A stretch of 60,432 nucleotides of DNA, taken from contig NZ_JAUSRH010000019.1 of the NCBI RefSeq assembly GCF_030811715.1, positions 1 through 60,432 of the forward strand, given 5' to 3'. Positions 24,135-32,589 of the stretch are shown here, piece after piece. The first letter of the stretch is position 1. Every line of letters starts with the position of its first letter. The notes below the pieces were generated by a model. That model did not search any database, was not told the DNA's origin, and saw only the letters and a program-made list of their open reading frames with translations. Made by a program: the position numbers and the translations under genes. This DNA comes from Sinomonas atrocyanea. GTDB lineage: Bacteria; Actinomycetota; Actinomycetes; Actinomycetales; Micrococcaceae.

Positions 24135-24386
24135 TCAGGCCTCGCAGGAGGCGCAGGCGCCGGAGTCGAGGTCCGCGTCGGTGAGCACCGCGCCGCAGTC
24201 ACGGCACCACGCGTGGGCCGTCAGGTCCAGGCAGTCCGCGCAGCGGTGCTCCTCGGACTCCGCCAGGCCCCTGCCGCACTCGGCGCAGTCGTCCTCGCGT
24301 GCCCGGGCAGGACGGGCGGGGGCGAGGGGATGGGGGCCGGTTCCGTGAGGGACGGAGACCGGCGTCAGGACCGTTGCAGTGCTCAT
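24135..24386 (-). CDS. Small double zinc-ribbon protein
   Basis: 83 aa. After ~30 residues rich in Pro and Ala come four CxxC pairs: CAEC, CADC, CRDC and CASC. These can form two zinc knuckles. No enzyme domain is present. Such small ribbons often mediate protein or RNA contacts; nothing more specific can be said. Its start is only 83 nt from the divergent Sua5/YciO-like gene. Confidence 0.7.
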   Translation of the reverse strand: MSTATVLTPVSVPHGTGPHPLAPARPARAREDDCAECGRGLAESEEHRCADCLDLTAHAWCRDCGAVLTDADLDSGACASCEA

Positions 24387-24469
24387 GATTCGAGGCTAGG
24401 CAGGGGGTCCGACATTTCTCGAACACGGCCTCGGAGAGTTGCGGATTCGGCAGGCGTAGGCTGGCGGGC

Positions 24470-25096
24470 ATGGCGAGATTCTTCGATGTCCACCCCGTCG
24501 ACCCGCAGCCTCGGGCGATCAGCCAGGCCGTGCAGATCCTGCGCGAGGGCGGACTCATCGCGTACCCCACGGATTCCTGCTACGCGCTCGGCGCGATGAT
24601 GGGCAACCGCGAGGCGCTGGAACGGATCCGGCAGATCCGGCACCTCGACGAGAAGCACCACTTCACGCTCGTGTGTGCCGAGTTCGCCCAGCTCGGGCAG
24701 CTCGTCGAGATGCCCAACGACGTCTTCCGGGCCATCAAGGCCGTCACCCCCGGGCCCTACACCTTCATCCTGCCGGCCACCCGGGAGGTGCCGAAGCGGA
24801 TGCTCCACCCGAAGAAGAAGTCGGTGGGCGTGCGCATCCCGGACAACGCCGTGGTGCGCGCCCTGCTGCGGGAACTCGGCGAGCCGCTGCTGTCCTCGAC
24901 CCTCCTCCTGCCCGGAGAGGAGGCTCCGCTCACCGACGGCTGGGAGATCAAGGAACGGCTCGACAATGCGGTGGACGCCGTCATCGACGCCGGCGAATGC
25001 GGCTCCGAACCGACCACGGTGGTCGACTTCACCTCCGGTACCGCGGAGATCGCCCGCTACGGGGCCGGGGACCCGAGCCGGTTCGAGGAGTCCTAG
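24470..25096 (+). CDS. L-threonylcarbamoyladenylate synthase-like protein (Sua5/YciO/YrdC)
   Basis: 208 aa, a single YrdC-like domain. MARFFDVHPVDPQPRAISQA and LIAYPTDSCYALGAMM form the nucleotide pocket, and TPGPYTFILPATREVPKR with KSVGVRIPDN is typical. The N terminus and length resemble the YciO branch rather than TsaC, so a direct role in t6A tRNA modification is likely but not certain. TAGGCT (24457-24462) ends 7 nt before the ATG, compatible with a leaderless mRNA. Its stop overlaps the convergent next gene in the palindrome CTAG. Confidence 0.92.
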   Translation: MARFFDVHPVDPQPRAISQAVQILREGGLIAYPTDSCYALGAMMGNREALERIRQIRHLDEKHHFTLVCAEFAQLGQLVEMPNDVFRAIKAVTPGPYTFILPATREVPKRMLHPKKKSVGVRIPDNAVVRALLRELGEPLLSSTLLLPGEEAPLTDGWEIKERLDNAVDAVIDAGECGSEPTTVVDFTSGTAEIARYGAGDPSRFEES

Positions 25097-25557
25097 GCCA
25101 GCCGCGCCCGCACGATCTCGCTGACGGCCTTGCCGTCGAACCGGCCTGCCACGGCGGCGGTCACCGGCTTCATGACCTGGCCCATCTGCCGCACGGACAG
25201 CTCGGCGCCGTGCGCCCTGAGCGCGGCGATGGCATCGTCGACGATGCCCTCGACCTCCTCGCGGGTGAGCGGCTGCGGCAGGTACGCCTCGATGACCTCG
25301 GCCTCGGCGACCTCCGCCGCGGCGCGGGCGTCCTCCCCTGCCCCGGCGTAGATCTCGGCCGTCTCGCGCCGCTTGGAGGCCTCCTTCTGCAGCAGCGAGG
25401 TGACCTGCGCGTCGTCGAGCGTCACGGGGGTCTTGCCGGACTTCTCCCGCGTCTCGATCTCGCCCAGGACGTTGCGGACCGCGGTGAGCGCGGTCCGGTC
25501 GCCGGACTTCATGTGGGTGACGAGGTCGGCCTGGAGCCGCTCCTTGAGCGTGGACAT
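25093..25557 (-). CDS. GatB/YqeY domain-containing protein
   Basis: 154 aa. The complete YqeY-type protein: MSTLKERLQADLVTHMKSGD, then the helical bundle with EIEAYLPQPL-like sequence (VIEAYLPQPLTREEVEGIV) and MGQVMKPVTAAVAGRFDGKA at the end. The domain resembles the tRNA-contacting tail of GatB and Asp/Glu amidotransferases, but stand-alone members have no proven activity. AGAAGAAGG precedes the ATG. The stop codon overlaps that of the convergent gene by 4 nt. Confidence 0.93.
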   Translation of the reverse strand: MSTLKERLQADLVTHMKSGDRTALTAVRNVLGEIETREKSGKTPVTLDDAQVTSLLQKEASKRRETAEIYAGAGEDARAAAEVAEAEVIEAYLPQPLTREEVEGIVDDAIAALRAHGAELSVRQMGQVMKPVTAAVAGRFDGKAVSEIVRARLA

Positions 25558-25664
25558 CGGGCACCTTCTTCTGGGGACGTCGTGGGATGCGGCGCGGGCG
25601 CGGGCACCCGCCTGCCTCAAGGGTAGGCGCTCCTACAATGGAGGGAGGCCAGCAGGAGGCTCCC

Positions 25665-26132
25665 GTGGGACGCAGGCACTACAGGGTCCGGCACCGGCGG
25701 CGCGCCGACGGGCGCCGGCGCCTCGAACAACGCCGGCCCCTCGAACAGCGCCGGCCCATCGAACAGCACCGGCGCGCTGCGGATACGCTGCGGCCCCGCA
25801 CCCCCCGGCAGGAGCCGCAGGCCGTCCTCGAGTGGGCGGCCCTGAAGAGGGTGCGGCCGCTCCCCCTCGCCGCCCTCGTGCTCCGGTGGCTCCTCATCGC
25901 GGTCCTGTGCCTGGCGGTGCTCGACGTCGCCCGGGCCGCCGGCGTGCCGATCGTGCTCATCGTGCTCGTCTGGGCGTGGTCCGCGGCCGTGCGGGGGCGC
26001 CGCCGGGCCGGGTACCGGGGACCGGAGCGCGCGCGCCCGCCCGTCCCGCCGACGGCGGCCAGCGGTCCGCCCCGCGGGAACCCGTACGACCTCGAGACGT
26101 ACCTGAGCCGGCTCCGCGAGGACGGCCGATGA
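25665..26132 (+). CDS. Small basic membrane protein
   Basis: 155 aa, family not recognised. The first ~60 residues are extremely Arg-rich and include a repeated RRxLEQ unit (RRLEQRRPLEQRRPIEQHRR). One or two hydrophobic segments (VLRWLLIAVLCLAVLDVARA and VPIVLIVLVWAWSAAV) follow, then a basic Pro-rich tail ending NPYDLETYLSRLREDG. AGGAGG six nt before the GTG at 25665 decides this start over the ATG at 25638. It sits 40 nt upstream of the penicillin-binding protein gene and may be co-transcribed with it, so a wall-related role is conceivable. Confidence 0.7.
   Translation: MGRRHYRVRHRRRADGRRRLEQRRPLEQRRPIEQHRRAADTLRPRTPRQEPQAVLEWAALKRVRPLPLAALVLRWLLIAVLCLAVLDVARAAGVPIVLIVLVWAWSAAVRGRRRAGYRGPERARPPVPPTAASGPPRGNPYDLETYLSRLREDGR
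25713..25766. repeat. Three 18-bp tandem repeats inside a coding region
   Basis: Three units of CGCCGGCCCCTCGAACAG with one to three differences, in frame. They encode the RRPLEQ repeat of the basic membrane protein. Length variation between strains is plausible. Confidence 0.75.
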
Positions 26133-26172
26133 TGGCTCGCCCGCACCTACCCGACCCCCTAAGCTGCTGAAC

Positions 26173-28374
26173 ATGGCCCGAGTCCTGAAAGCAGCCGCAG
26201 TCCTCGGGCGGCTCGTCGCCTTCGTCGTGGTGAGCGCGGTGTGCGGCGCGCTCGTCGCCGGCATCTTCATGCCGGTCGCCGCGGCGGCCTGGGGCGCCAC
26301 GAACGGCACGGTGCAGTTCTTCGACGACCTCCCCTCGGAGCTGACGGTCACGCCCCCCGCACGCGTGACGAGCATCGTCGCTGCCGACGGCTCCCCGATC
26401 GCGTCGCTCTACAGCGAGAACCGCACGCCGGTGGGGCTCGATGCCATGTCGCCCGACATCAGGAACGCGATCGTGGCCATCGAGGACTACCGCTTCTACG
26501 AGCACGGCGGCGTGGACACGACCGGCATCCTCCGGGCCGTCATCGCGAACCTGCGCGGCGACCGGCAGGGCGCCTCGACCCTGACCCAGCAGTACGTGGC
26601 GAACGTCCTCAAGGAGAACCTGATCGCCCAGGGGCAGGATCCCACCGTGGTGCTCAACGGCCAGAAGGACCTCGGGGACAAGCTGCGCGAGATGAAGCTC
26701 GCGATCGCGCTGGAGAAGAAGTACTCCAAGGACGAGATCCTCGCGGGCTACCTGAACCTGGTCTTCTTCAACCCCAACGCCTACGGGATCCAGGCCGCGA
26801 GCCGGTACTTCTTCTCGGTGGATGCCAAGGACCTCACGCTCCCCCAGGCCGCCCTCCTCGCCGGGGTCGTCAACGGCCCCTCGGTCTACGACCCCACAGC
26901 CCACCCCGACGCCTCGGTCCAGCGCCGCAACCTCGTGCTCGACGCCATGCTCAAGCACGGCTACGTGACGCAGAAGCAGCACGACGATGCCGCCGCGGCC
27001 CCGCTCAAGCTCAAGGTGAGCCCGCCCCATCAGGGCTGCGCCTACGCCGCCCAGGCCCAGTACTTCTGCGACTACGTGCTGCACCAGATCCTGAACGACC
27101 CGGCCTACGGGAAGACCCCGGACGACCGCTACGCGACCGTCACCCGCGGCGGCCTGACCATCACCACGACCCTCGACCCCCGCCTGCAGGGGCCGGCCCA
27201 GGCCCAGGTCGACGCGACCGCCGGCGCCAACCCGGACAAGTGGGGCACGTCGCTCGTGACCGTCCAGCCCGGCACGGGCAAGGTCCTCGCCATGGCGCAG
27301 AACACCCGGATGCTCCCGGCCCAGGGCCTCGGCTTCGTCACCACCTACAACTTCAACGTGGACCGGACGGATGCGCACGGCAACGACCTCGGCGGGGCCG
27401 GAGGGTTCCAGCCGGGCTCGTCCGCGAAGCCGCTGACGTTGACGGCGTGGCTGAACGAGGGAAAGACGACGGACGAGAAGGTCAACGCCGCGCAGCGCCG
27501 CTACCCCCTGAACCACCCGTGGCATGACACGTGCGCCAAGGTCACCGGTGCCTATGACGACACCACCGCGCGCCCGCCCTGGAACACCGCCCCGGACCTG
27601 CAGAACGACGAGCCCAACTGGTACCGCCCCATGTCGGTGCGCGAGGGCATCTACCAGTCGATCAACACGGCCACCTTCGCCTCCGCCGCGGGCCTGAGCG
27701 ACTTCTGCGACATCCAGCGCGCAACGGACGCGCTCGGCATGCACGACGGCGAGGGCGGCGGCAGGAAACTGGACATGTCCACCCTCGGCAACCTCCTGGG
27801 CGGCATGAACGTCTCCCCGATGACCATGGCCTCCGCCTACGCGACCTTCGCCGCCAACGGCACCTACTGCACCCCGAGGTCCATCACCTCGGTCAAGGAC
27901 GCCCAGGGCAACAAGATCGGCGGCCAGTCGAAGGACTGCCACGAGGGCGCGGTCAAGCCGGACGTCGCCAAGGCCGTCACGAACGTCCTCCAGGACGTGC
28001 TGACCAAGGGCTCGGGCTACAACATCAAGGACAACGCCGGCAAGACCATCAAGCTCGGGCTGCCGGACGCCGCCAAGACCGGCACCAACCAGTACAACAG
28101 CGAGACGTGGCTCGTCGGCTACACCCGCGGGCTCTCCACCGCCTCCTACTTCGGCGAGGCTCTCCACAATCCGGAGGACCACCTCGGCCGCAACGTCTAC
28201 GTCAACGGCCGGTTCTGGCCCGTGATCGACGGCGCCTACATCGCCGGCCCGCAGTGGGCGTACTACATGCAGAAGGTCGCCGGCCTGTACAGCCACGGCG
28301 CCTTCGATGCACCCCCGCCGAGCCTCATCAGCGGCGACAAGCACGACGACAAGCACCAGGACAAGAAGAAGTAG
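26173..28374 (+). CDS. Class A penicillin-binding protein (transglycosylase/transpeptidase)
   Basis: 733 aa. Bifunctional peptidoglycan synthase anchored by one N-terminal helix (~10-40). The glycosyltransferase 51 domain has E104 in EDYRFYEHGG, then GASTLTQQYVANVL. The transpeptidase domain has S416-K419 (PGSSAKPLT), S496-N498 (SIN) and K635-T-G (AAKTGTN). The layout is like mycobacterial PonA2, but there is no PASTA domain; the chain ends in a Lys/Asp/His-rich tail (KHDDKHQDKKK). A hairpin terminator follows. Confidence 0.95.
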   Translation: MARVLKAAAVLGRLVAFVVVSAVCGALVAGIFMPVAAAAWGATNGTVQFFDDLPSELTVTPPARVTSIVAADGSPIASLYSENRTPVGLDAMSPDIRNAIVAIEDYRFYEHGGVDTTGILRAVIANLRGDRQGASTLTQQYVANVLKENLIAQGQDPTVVLNGQKDLGDKLREMKLAIALEKKYSKDEILAGYLNLVFFNPNAYGIQAASRYFFSVDAKDLTLPQAALLAGVVNGPSVYDPTAHPDASVQRRNLVLDAMLKHGYVTQKQHDDAAAAPLKLKVSPPHQGCAYAAQAQYFCDYVLHQILNDPAYGKTPDDRYATVTRGGLTITTTLDPRLQGPAQAQVDATAGANPDKWGTSLVTVQPGTGKVLAMAQNTRMLPAQGLGFVTTYNFNVDRTDAHGNDLGGAGGFQPGSSAKPLTLTAWLNEGKTTDEKVNAAQRRYPLNHPWHDTCAKVTGAYDDTTARPPWNTAPDLQNDEPNWYRPMSVREGIYQSINTATFASAAGLSDFCDIQRATDALGMHDGEGGGRKLDMSTLGNLLGGMNVSPMTMASAYATFAANGTYCTPRSITSVKDAQGNKIGGQSKDCHEGAVKPDVAKAVTNVLQDVLTKGSGYNIKDNAGKTIKLGLPDAAKTGTNQYNSETWLVGYTRGLSTASYFGEALHNPEDHLGRNVYVNGRFWPVIDGAYIAGPQWAYYMQKVAGLYSHGAFDAPPPSLISGDKHDDKHQDKKK

Positions 28375-28401
28375 CGCCGGGTCCCCCGCATGAGGCGCGC
28401 A

Positions 28402-28430
28402 GACGACGGCGGGCGCCTCCCGCCGTCGTC
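28402..28430. terminator. Terminator between the penicillin-binding protein and dienelactone hydrolase genes
   Basis: 12-bp perfect stem (GACGACGGCGGG / CCCGCCGTCGTC) with a 5-nt loop, between two convergent genes. Confidence 0.75.
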
Positions 28431-28455
28431 CGCCCGCCGCGCGCCGGGGCCGGCC

Positions 28456-29211
28456 TCAGGCGGCCAGGGTCGCGTCGAAGAGGTCGCGGAGCTCGCGGAA
28501 GTGGCGCTCGGTGGCTTCCTCGTCGTAGGCGGAGGTGTCCGCCATCGAGTAGCCGTGCGAGGCGCCGGGGTAGATGACGTTGGAAGCCTCGAGGCCGGCC
28601 GCTGCGAGCGCGTCACCGAGGCGGGCCACGGCCTCGGGTCCCATGCTCCTGTCGTGGTCCGCGTGGCCGAACACGAACCGGGCCCGGGCGCCGGGGAGGC
28701 CGAGGTGCGGGCTGTCGGCGTCGTCCGTGGCGAGGCCGCCCCCGTGGAAGCCGCCGCACGCCGCGACCTCGGGGTGGGCGTTCGCGGTCCGCACGGCGAG
28801 GCGCGCGCCCATGCAGTAGCCGGTGACGCCGATGGGGCCCGGCGTCACCCCCTCGAGTCCGCGCAGGGCCGCGGTCCAGGCGTCGATGTCCGGCAGGGCC
28901 TTCTCGGCGGTGAGCCGGCCGACCCGCGGGAACGCCGCCTTGCCGGCCTCCTCGCGGCCCTCGGCGGTGGTCATGTCGAGGCTCGGGGCGAGCTCGGCCA
29001 CGCTGCCCTCGCGGTAGAACACGTTCGGGGCCAGGACCACATACCCCCAGTCCGCGATGCGCTGCGCCATCTCCTCGATACGGGGGCGGATGCCGAACGC
29101 GTCCATGTAGAGGATGACTCCGGGAAAGGGGCCCTCGCCGGCAGGGGGCCGGGCGACGACCGCCTCGGCGGGGCCGTCGGGGGCGGGAATCTCGATCAGC
29201 TCGGTAGACAT
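28456..29211 (-). CDS. Dienelactone hydrolase family protein
   Basis: 251 aa, alpha/beta-hydrolase. The cysteine nucleophile C133 lies in GVTGYCMGARLAV, the acid is in FGHADHDR (185-187) and the histidine is H219 in GASHGYS. This Cys-Asp-His triad is specific for the dienelactone hydrolase branch, which in Pseudomonas hydrolyses dienelactones in chlorocatechol breakdown. No aromatic pathway genes are adjacent, so the substrate is unknown. There is no clear ribosome-binding site before the ATG at 29211. Ends 34 nt before the MFS gene in the same direction, reading leftward. Confidence 0.92.
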   Translation of the reverse strand: MSTELIEIPAPDGPAEAVVARPPAGEGPFPGVILYMDAFGIRPRIEEMAQRIADWGYVVLAPNVFYREGSVAELAPSLDMTTAEGREEAGKAAFPRVGRLTAEKALPDIDAWTAALRGLEGVTPGPIGVTGYCMGARLAVRTANAHPEVAACGGFHGGGLATDDADSPHLGLPGARARFVFGHADHDRSMGPEAVARLGDALAAAGLEASNVIYPGASHGYSMADTSAYDEEATERHFRELRDLFDATLAA

Positions 29212-29245
29212 GGGCACAGGATAGCGGCGGCCGCTGGGCGCGCCC

Positions 29246-30931
29246 TCAGGCCCGTTGGGCCTCCCGGTCCGCTGACGACGGCTCGCCGGCGGCGCGGCGC
29301 CGGCCGCGCCCCGAGCCGAGGGAGAGGGTTGCGAGGAGCCCCACGGCAAGGAAGCTCGCGGCCGAGAAGGCGGCGTACCGGGTGCCTTCGGAGAACGCCG
29401 TCTTCGCGTCCTCGGCCACCGGCGCGGTGGCCGGCGAGCCCGCGAGTCCGGCGATCGCCGCCCCCGAGCTGTCGACCACCGCGGAGACGATGGAGCCGCG
29501 CTGCTCGGCCGGCACGCCGCGGCTCTCCAGCGAGCCGCCCAGAAGCCCCCCGGCCGAGGAGAACAGGACCGTGCCGAGCACGGCGATGCCCAGCGCCGAG
29601 CCGATCTGCCGCGCGGTGCTCTGGGTGCCGGAGGCCTGCCCGCTCAGGGCGACGGGGACGTCCTTGAGGACCACTCCGGTCAGCTGCGCCGTGGCGAGCC
29701 CCACCCCGAAGCCGTAGACGAACAGGAACGGGACCAGCAGGCCCCATGGCGTGTCGGGCCCGATGACCGCCCCGAGCCCGGCCACGCCCACGATCTCGGC
29801 CACGAGGCCGACCCGGACGATCATGACGGGCGAGGCGCGGTGGCTGAGCGCCCCGGCGAGGCCGCTCGCCGCGAACGAGCCGAGGGCGAGGGCCAGCAGG
29901 ATCAGGCCGGTGTCCAGGGCGCTGAAGCCGAGGACGTTCTGGAGCCAGATCGGCAGCGCGAGGATGATCCCGAACTCGCCGAGCGAGACGATGAGCGCGG
30001 CCAGGTTGCCGTTGCGGAACGAGGGGATGCGCAGGAGCTCGACGGAGAACATGCTGGCCATTCCGCGGCGCTCGCGGCGGACTGCCCAGAGCGCGCAGGC
30101 GGCCATGCCCGCGAGCGCGAGCCCGAACACGAACGGGATGGGCGAGACCTGCCCCGGCCAGTCCCAGGACCCGATCCTCGGGCGGTGGTCCACGGCCCAC
30201 CAGCCATAGGTGCGGCCCTCGATGAGGGCGAAGACGAGGGAGGCGGAGGCGACGACGGACAGGGTGGCGCCGACCGGGTCGAGGGGCCGGCGGGCGCCGT
30301 CCTTCGACTCCGCGACCGCGGCGAAGGCGCCGACCACGATCACCGCTGCGACCGGGATGTTGATGCCGAAGGCCCAGCGCCACGAGAACGAGGTGGTCAG
30401 CCATCCGCCAAGGAGGGGGCCGACCGCGGACATGCCGCCGATCGTGGAGCCCCAGACGGCGAACGCTATGGCCCGCTCCGACCCTCTGAAGCCGGCGTTG
30501 ATGAGCGAGAGCGTGGAGGGCAGGACCATTGCCCCGCCCACGCCCTGGACGAGGCGGGAGCCGATGAGGACGGCCCCGCTGGGAGCGAGGGCCGCGGCCA
30601 CTGAGGAGAGCGCGAACACCACCACGCCGAGCAGCAGCAGGCGTCGGCGCCCGATGCGGTCGCCGAGAGTGCCGAAGACCAGCAGCAGGGCCGCGAACAC
30701 GAGGGTGTAGGACTCCTGCACCCACTGCACCCCGGTGGAGTCGACGCCGAGGTCCTTCACGATCGACGGGACGGCGACGTTGACGATCGTCGAGTCCACG
30801 ATGATGAGCGAGACCGCGAGGCTGATGACCACGAGCCCGACCCAACGCCGTCGTCCGCTGGGGGCGCCGTCCTCCCCGGTGCGGGCGTCAGCGCTGGAGG
30901 GCGAGGCCGAGGGGCGGGGATGGGATGCCAT
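29246..30931 (-). CDS. MFS transporter, DHA2 (EmrB/QacA) family
   Basis: 561 aa with about 14 membrane helices. Motif A is GTLGDRIGRRRLLLLG. The helix-1 signature VVISLAVSLIIVDSTIVNVAVPSI and the antiporter motif C-like VGPLLGGWLTTSFSWRWAFGINIP match drug:H+ antiporters of the QacA type. It probably exports a toxic compound; the substrate is not predictable. The ATG at 30931 has GGAGG 7 nt upstream. The promoter carries an inverted repeat like a TetR/MarR operator, but no regulator gene is adjacent. Confidence 0.93.
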   Translation of the reverse strand: MASHPRPSASPSSADARTGEDGAPSGRRRWVGLVVISLAVSLIIVDSTIVNVAVPSIVKDLGVDSTGVQWVQESYTLVFAALLLVFGTLGDRIGRRRLLLLGVVVFALSSVAAALAPSGAVLIGSRLVQGVGGAMVLPSTLSLINAGFRGSERAIAFAVWGSTIGGMSAVGPLLGGWLTTSFSWRWAFGINIPVAAVIVVGAFAAVAESKDGARRPLDPVGATLSVVASASLVFALIEGRTYGWWAVDHRPRIGSWDWPGQVSPIPFVFGLALAGMAACALWAVRRERRGMASMFSVELLRIPSFRNGNLAALIVSLGEFGIILALPIWLQNVLGFSALDTGLILLALALGSFAASGLAGALSHRASPVMIVRVGLVAEIVGVAGLGAVIGPDTPWGLLVPFLFVYGFGVGLATAQLTGVVLKDVPVALSGQASGTQSTARQIGSALGIAVLGTVLFSSAGGLLGGSLESRGVPAEQRGSIVSAVVDSSGAAIAGLAGSPATAPVAEDAKTAFSEGTRYAAFSAASFLAVGLLATLSLGSGRGRRRAAGEPSSADREAQRA

Positions 30932-30961
30932 GACTGAGCCTCCGGGGAGCCGAGCCGATCT

Positions 30962-31000
30962 TGTCTCGATCATCATATTTCTCGCCTATCGAGACATCAA
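30962..31000 (-). promoter_or_regulatory. MFS gene promoter overlapped by an inverted-repeat operator
   Basis: Minus-strand -35 TTGATG (31000-30995), 17-nt spacer, -10 TATGAT (30977-30972). An inverted repeat, TGTCTCGAT (30962-30970) and ATCGAGACA (30988-30996), flanks the -10 box; one arm enters the -35. A further half-site TTTCTCG lies at 30978-30984. The arrangement fits repression by a TetR- or MarR-type protein. Confidence 0.7.
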
Positions 31001-31051
31001 CCCCTGCGGCGCCCCTGCATGGAGCGACAGGGTGCCCGCTACGATGGCGCC

Positions 31052-31801
31052 ATGGAACTGCGCCCCGGGCTGCACCGGATCGGCAATGACATCGTCGCGG
31101 CCTACCTCGTGGTCGACGACTCGGGCATCACCGTCGTCGACGCGGGCCTCCCGGGTCACTGGCGGGACCTCGAGCGGGAGCTCGCGGCCCTCGGCCGCTC
31201 CGTCGCAGACATCCGGGCGGTGCTCCTGACCCACGGCGATCCTGACCACCTCGGCTTCGCGGAACGGCTGCGCCGCGACCACGGGATCCCCGTCTACGTG
31301 CACCCGGCGGACAGTGCGAGGGCCCGCGGCCAAGGGTCCACGAGCCCGGCCTGGGGGCGGGTGCGCCTCGGGCCCCTCGTCCGATTCCTGGCCTACGCGG
31401 TGGGCAAGGGCGCGCTGCGGCCGGTCCATGTGGAGCAGGTGCGCGAGTTCGCCGACGGCGACGTGCTCGACCTCCCCGGCTCACCGCGGATCGTCGCCCT
31501 GCCCGGCCACTCCCCCGGCAGCGTCGCGGTCCATGTTCCCGCCGTCGACGCCGTGTTCGTCGGCGACGCGCTGACCACGCGCCACGTCCTCACGGGACAG
31601 GAGGGGCCGCAGCCCGCCCCGTTCACCGACAACCCCGCGCAGGCCCTGGGCTCCCTCGAGCGGCTGCGCCCCACCGGAGCGCGGTGGGTGCTGCCGGGGC
31701 ACGGGACACCGTGGCGGGACGGTGTCGACGCGGCGATCGACGCCGTCGCGCGTGCGGCGGCCGACGGCGCGCGGTCACCACAGAGGCGCGGGCGCCGCTA
31801 G
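31052..31801 (+). CDS. Metallo-beta-lactamase-fold hydrolase
   Basis: 249 aa. MBL fold with LLTHGDPDHLGF (HxHxDH variant THGDPDH, where the second metal-binding His of the motif is replaced by Asp), LPGHSPGSVAVHVP and VFVGDALTTRH, and LPGHGTPW near the end. It resembles glyoxalase-II-like hydrolases; substrate unknown. TACGAT (31040-31045) ends exactly 6 nt before the ATG at 31052, which supports that start and a leaderless mRNA over the ATG at 31019. The C-terminal tail is Arg-rich. Confidence 0.9.
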   Translation: MELRPGLHRIGNDIVAAYLVVDDSGITVVDAGLPGHWRDLERELAALGRSVADIRAVLLTHGDPDHLGFAERLRRDHGIPVYVHPADSARARGQGSTSPAWGRVRLGPLVRFLAYAVGKGALRPVHVEQVREFADGDVLDLPGSPRIVALPGHSPGSVAVHVPAVDAVFVGDALTTRHVLTGQEGPQPAPFTDNPAQALGSLERLRPTGARWVLPGHGTPWRDGVDAAIDAVARAAADGARSPQRRGRR

Positions 31802-31817
31802 GCGTCACCCGCGCCTC
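31783..31817. terminator. Bidirectional terminator at the end of the MBL gene
   Basis: 10-bp perfect stem GAGGCGCGGG / CCCGCGCCTC with a 15-nt loop. It includes the last codons of the MBL gene and precedes the stop of the convergent 72-aa gene. Confidence 0.6.
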
Positions 31818-31843
31818 GTCCATGGCGGGTCAGCGACGGAGCG

Positions 31844-32062
31844 TCAGCGGCCCTTCTCCTCGAGCTTGAGCGCGATCCCGATCGTGAAGAACGTCGGGGC
31901 CCAGTGGCCCACGAAGATCCCCCAGCGGTCGGACTGGGCGCGGTCGTGGCGCGGATTCATCCTGCTCACGAGCCAGGAGACGAAGGAGAATCCGATGGAT
32001 CCGAAGCCGGCCATGTAGGCGTATTCGCTTCTGACTCCCATTTCGTGCAGCTTCTCGAGCAT
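31844..32062 (-). CDS. Small membrane protein, 72 aa
   Basis: No named family recognised. It begins MLEKLHEMGVRSEYAYMAGF, followed by two hydrophobic segments (GSIGFSFVSWLVS and GHWAPTFFTIGIALKL) separated by a charged loop (RMNPRHDRAQSDRWGIFV). The layout is like a small two-helix membrane protein with both ends inside. AGGAGG 8 nt before the ATG at 32062 fixes the start; longer frames upstream are not supported. Confidence 0.75.
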   Translation of the reverse strand: MLEKLHEMGVRSEYAYMAGFGSIGFSFVSWLVSRMNPRHDRAQSDRWGIFVGHWAPTFFTIGIALKLEEKGR

Positions 32063-32264
32063 GACAGCATCCTCCTGGTGGGGCGGTGACGAGTTCCGGA
32101 CGCTGTGAGGTTGCCCACTCGCGGGCCCGTTGAACCCGATCCGGGGCCGCAATGTTGGTCGGGGCGCCCGGAGGCGGGAAGCCGGGCGCCCTCCGATGGG
32201 ATATGTTGTACATGTCCATCTGCGGGAGCTGGGGTCCCGCGGACATCGTGATCAGGGGGACCAG

Positions 32265-32585
32265 ATGGACTCGTCAGGGAGCGGCGCCTACACCGAGCGG
32301 CGCGGGAGCATCGAGTCTGCCCGCCTGCGCGCGGCCCTGAACCGCGAGGCGGCCCGCCGGCCCGTCCGGCGTGCCGAACGACCGTATGCCGCCGACGCGC
32401 CTCTCCTGGCCGGCACCCCGGACCTGGCTGCGGTGCGGCAGAGGGCTTGGCTGATCCCCAAGGGCCCCTTCGTGGCCGTGGGCCGCCTGGCGCTGGCCCT
32501 TGCCGGCATCACTGGCCTCGTCCTGCTCGGGCTGCTGCTGGCCGCGGCCGTGGCGATGGTCCAGCTGCACTTCCAGGGGCACTGA
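32265..32585 (+). CDS. Small single-span membrane protein
   Basis: 106 aa, family not recognised. A basic hydrophilic N-terminal half (ESARLRAALNREAARRPVRR) and one C-terminal membrane helix (LALALAGITGLVLLGLLLAA) ending in a short periplasmic tail. AGGGGGA lies 4 nt before the ATG at 32265. Converges on the L,D-transpeptidase-like gene, with only 4 nt between the stops and no visible terminator. Confidence 0.7.
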   Translation: MDSSGSGAYTERRGSIESARLRAALNREAARRPVRRAERPYAADAPLLAGTPDLAAVRQRAWLIPKGPFVAVGRLALALAGITGLVLLGLLLAAAVAMVQLHFQGH

Positions 32586-32589
32586 CAGC

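Noticed and set aside
25957-28356. 799-aa minus-strand frame opposite the penicillin-binding protein
   Set aside because: Antisense composition bias; all catalytic motifs are on the plus strand.
31019-31051. Upstream ATG start for the MBL-fold gene
   Set aside because: The TACGAT -10 box falls inside this extension and positions the transcript start at the ATG 31052.
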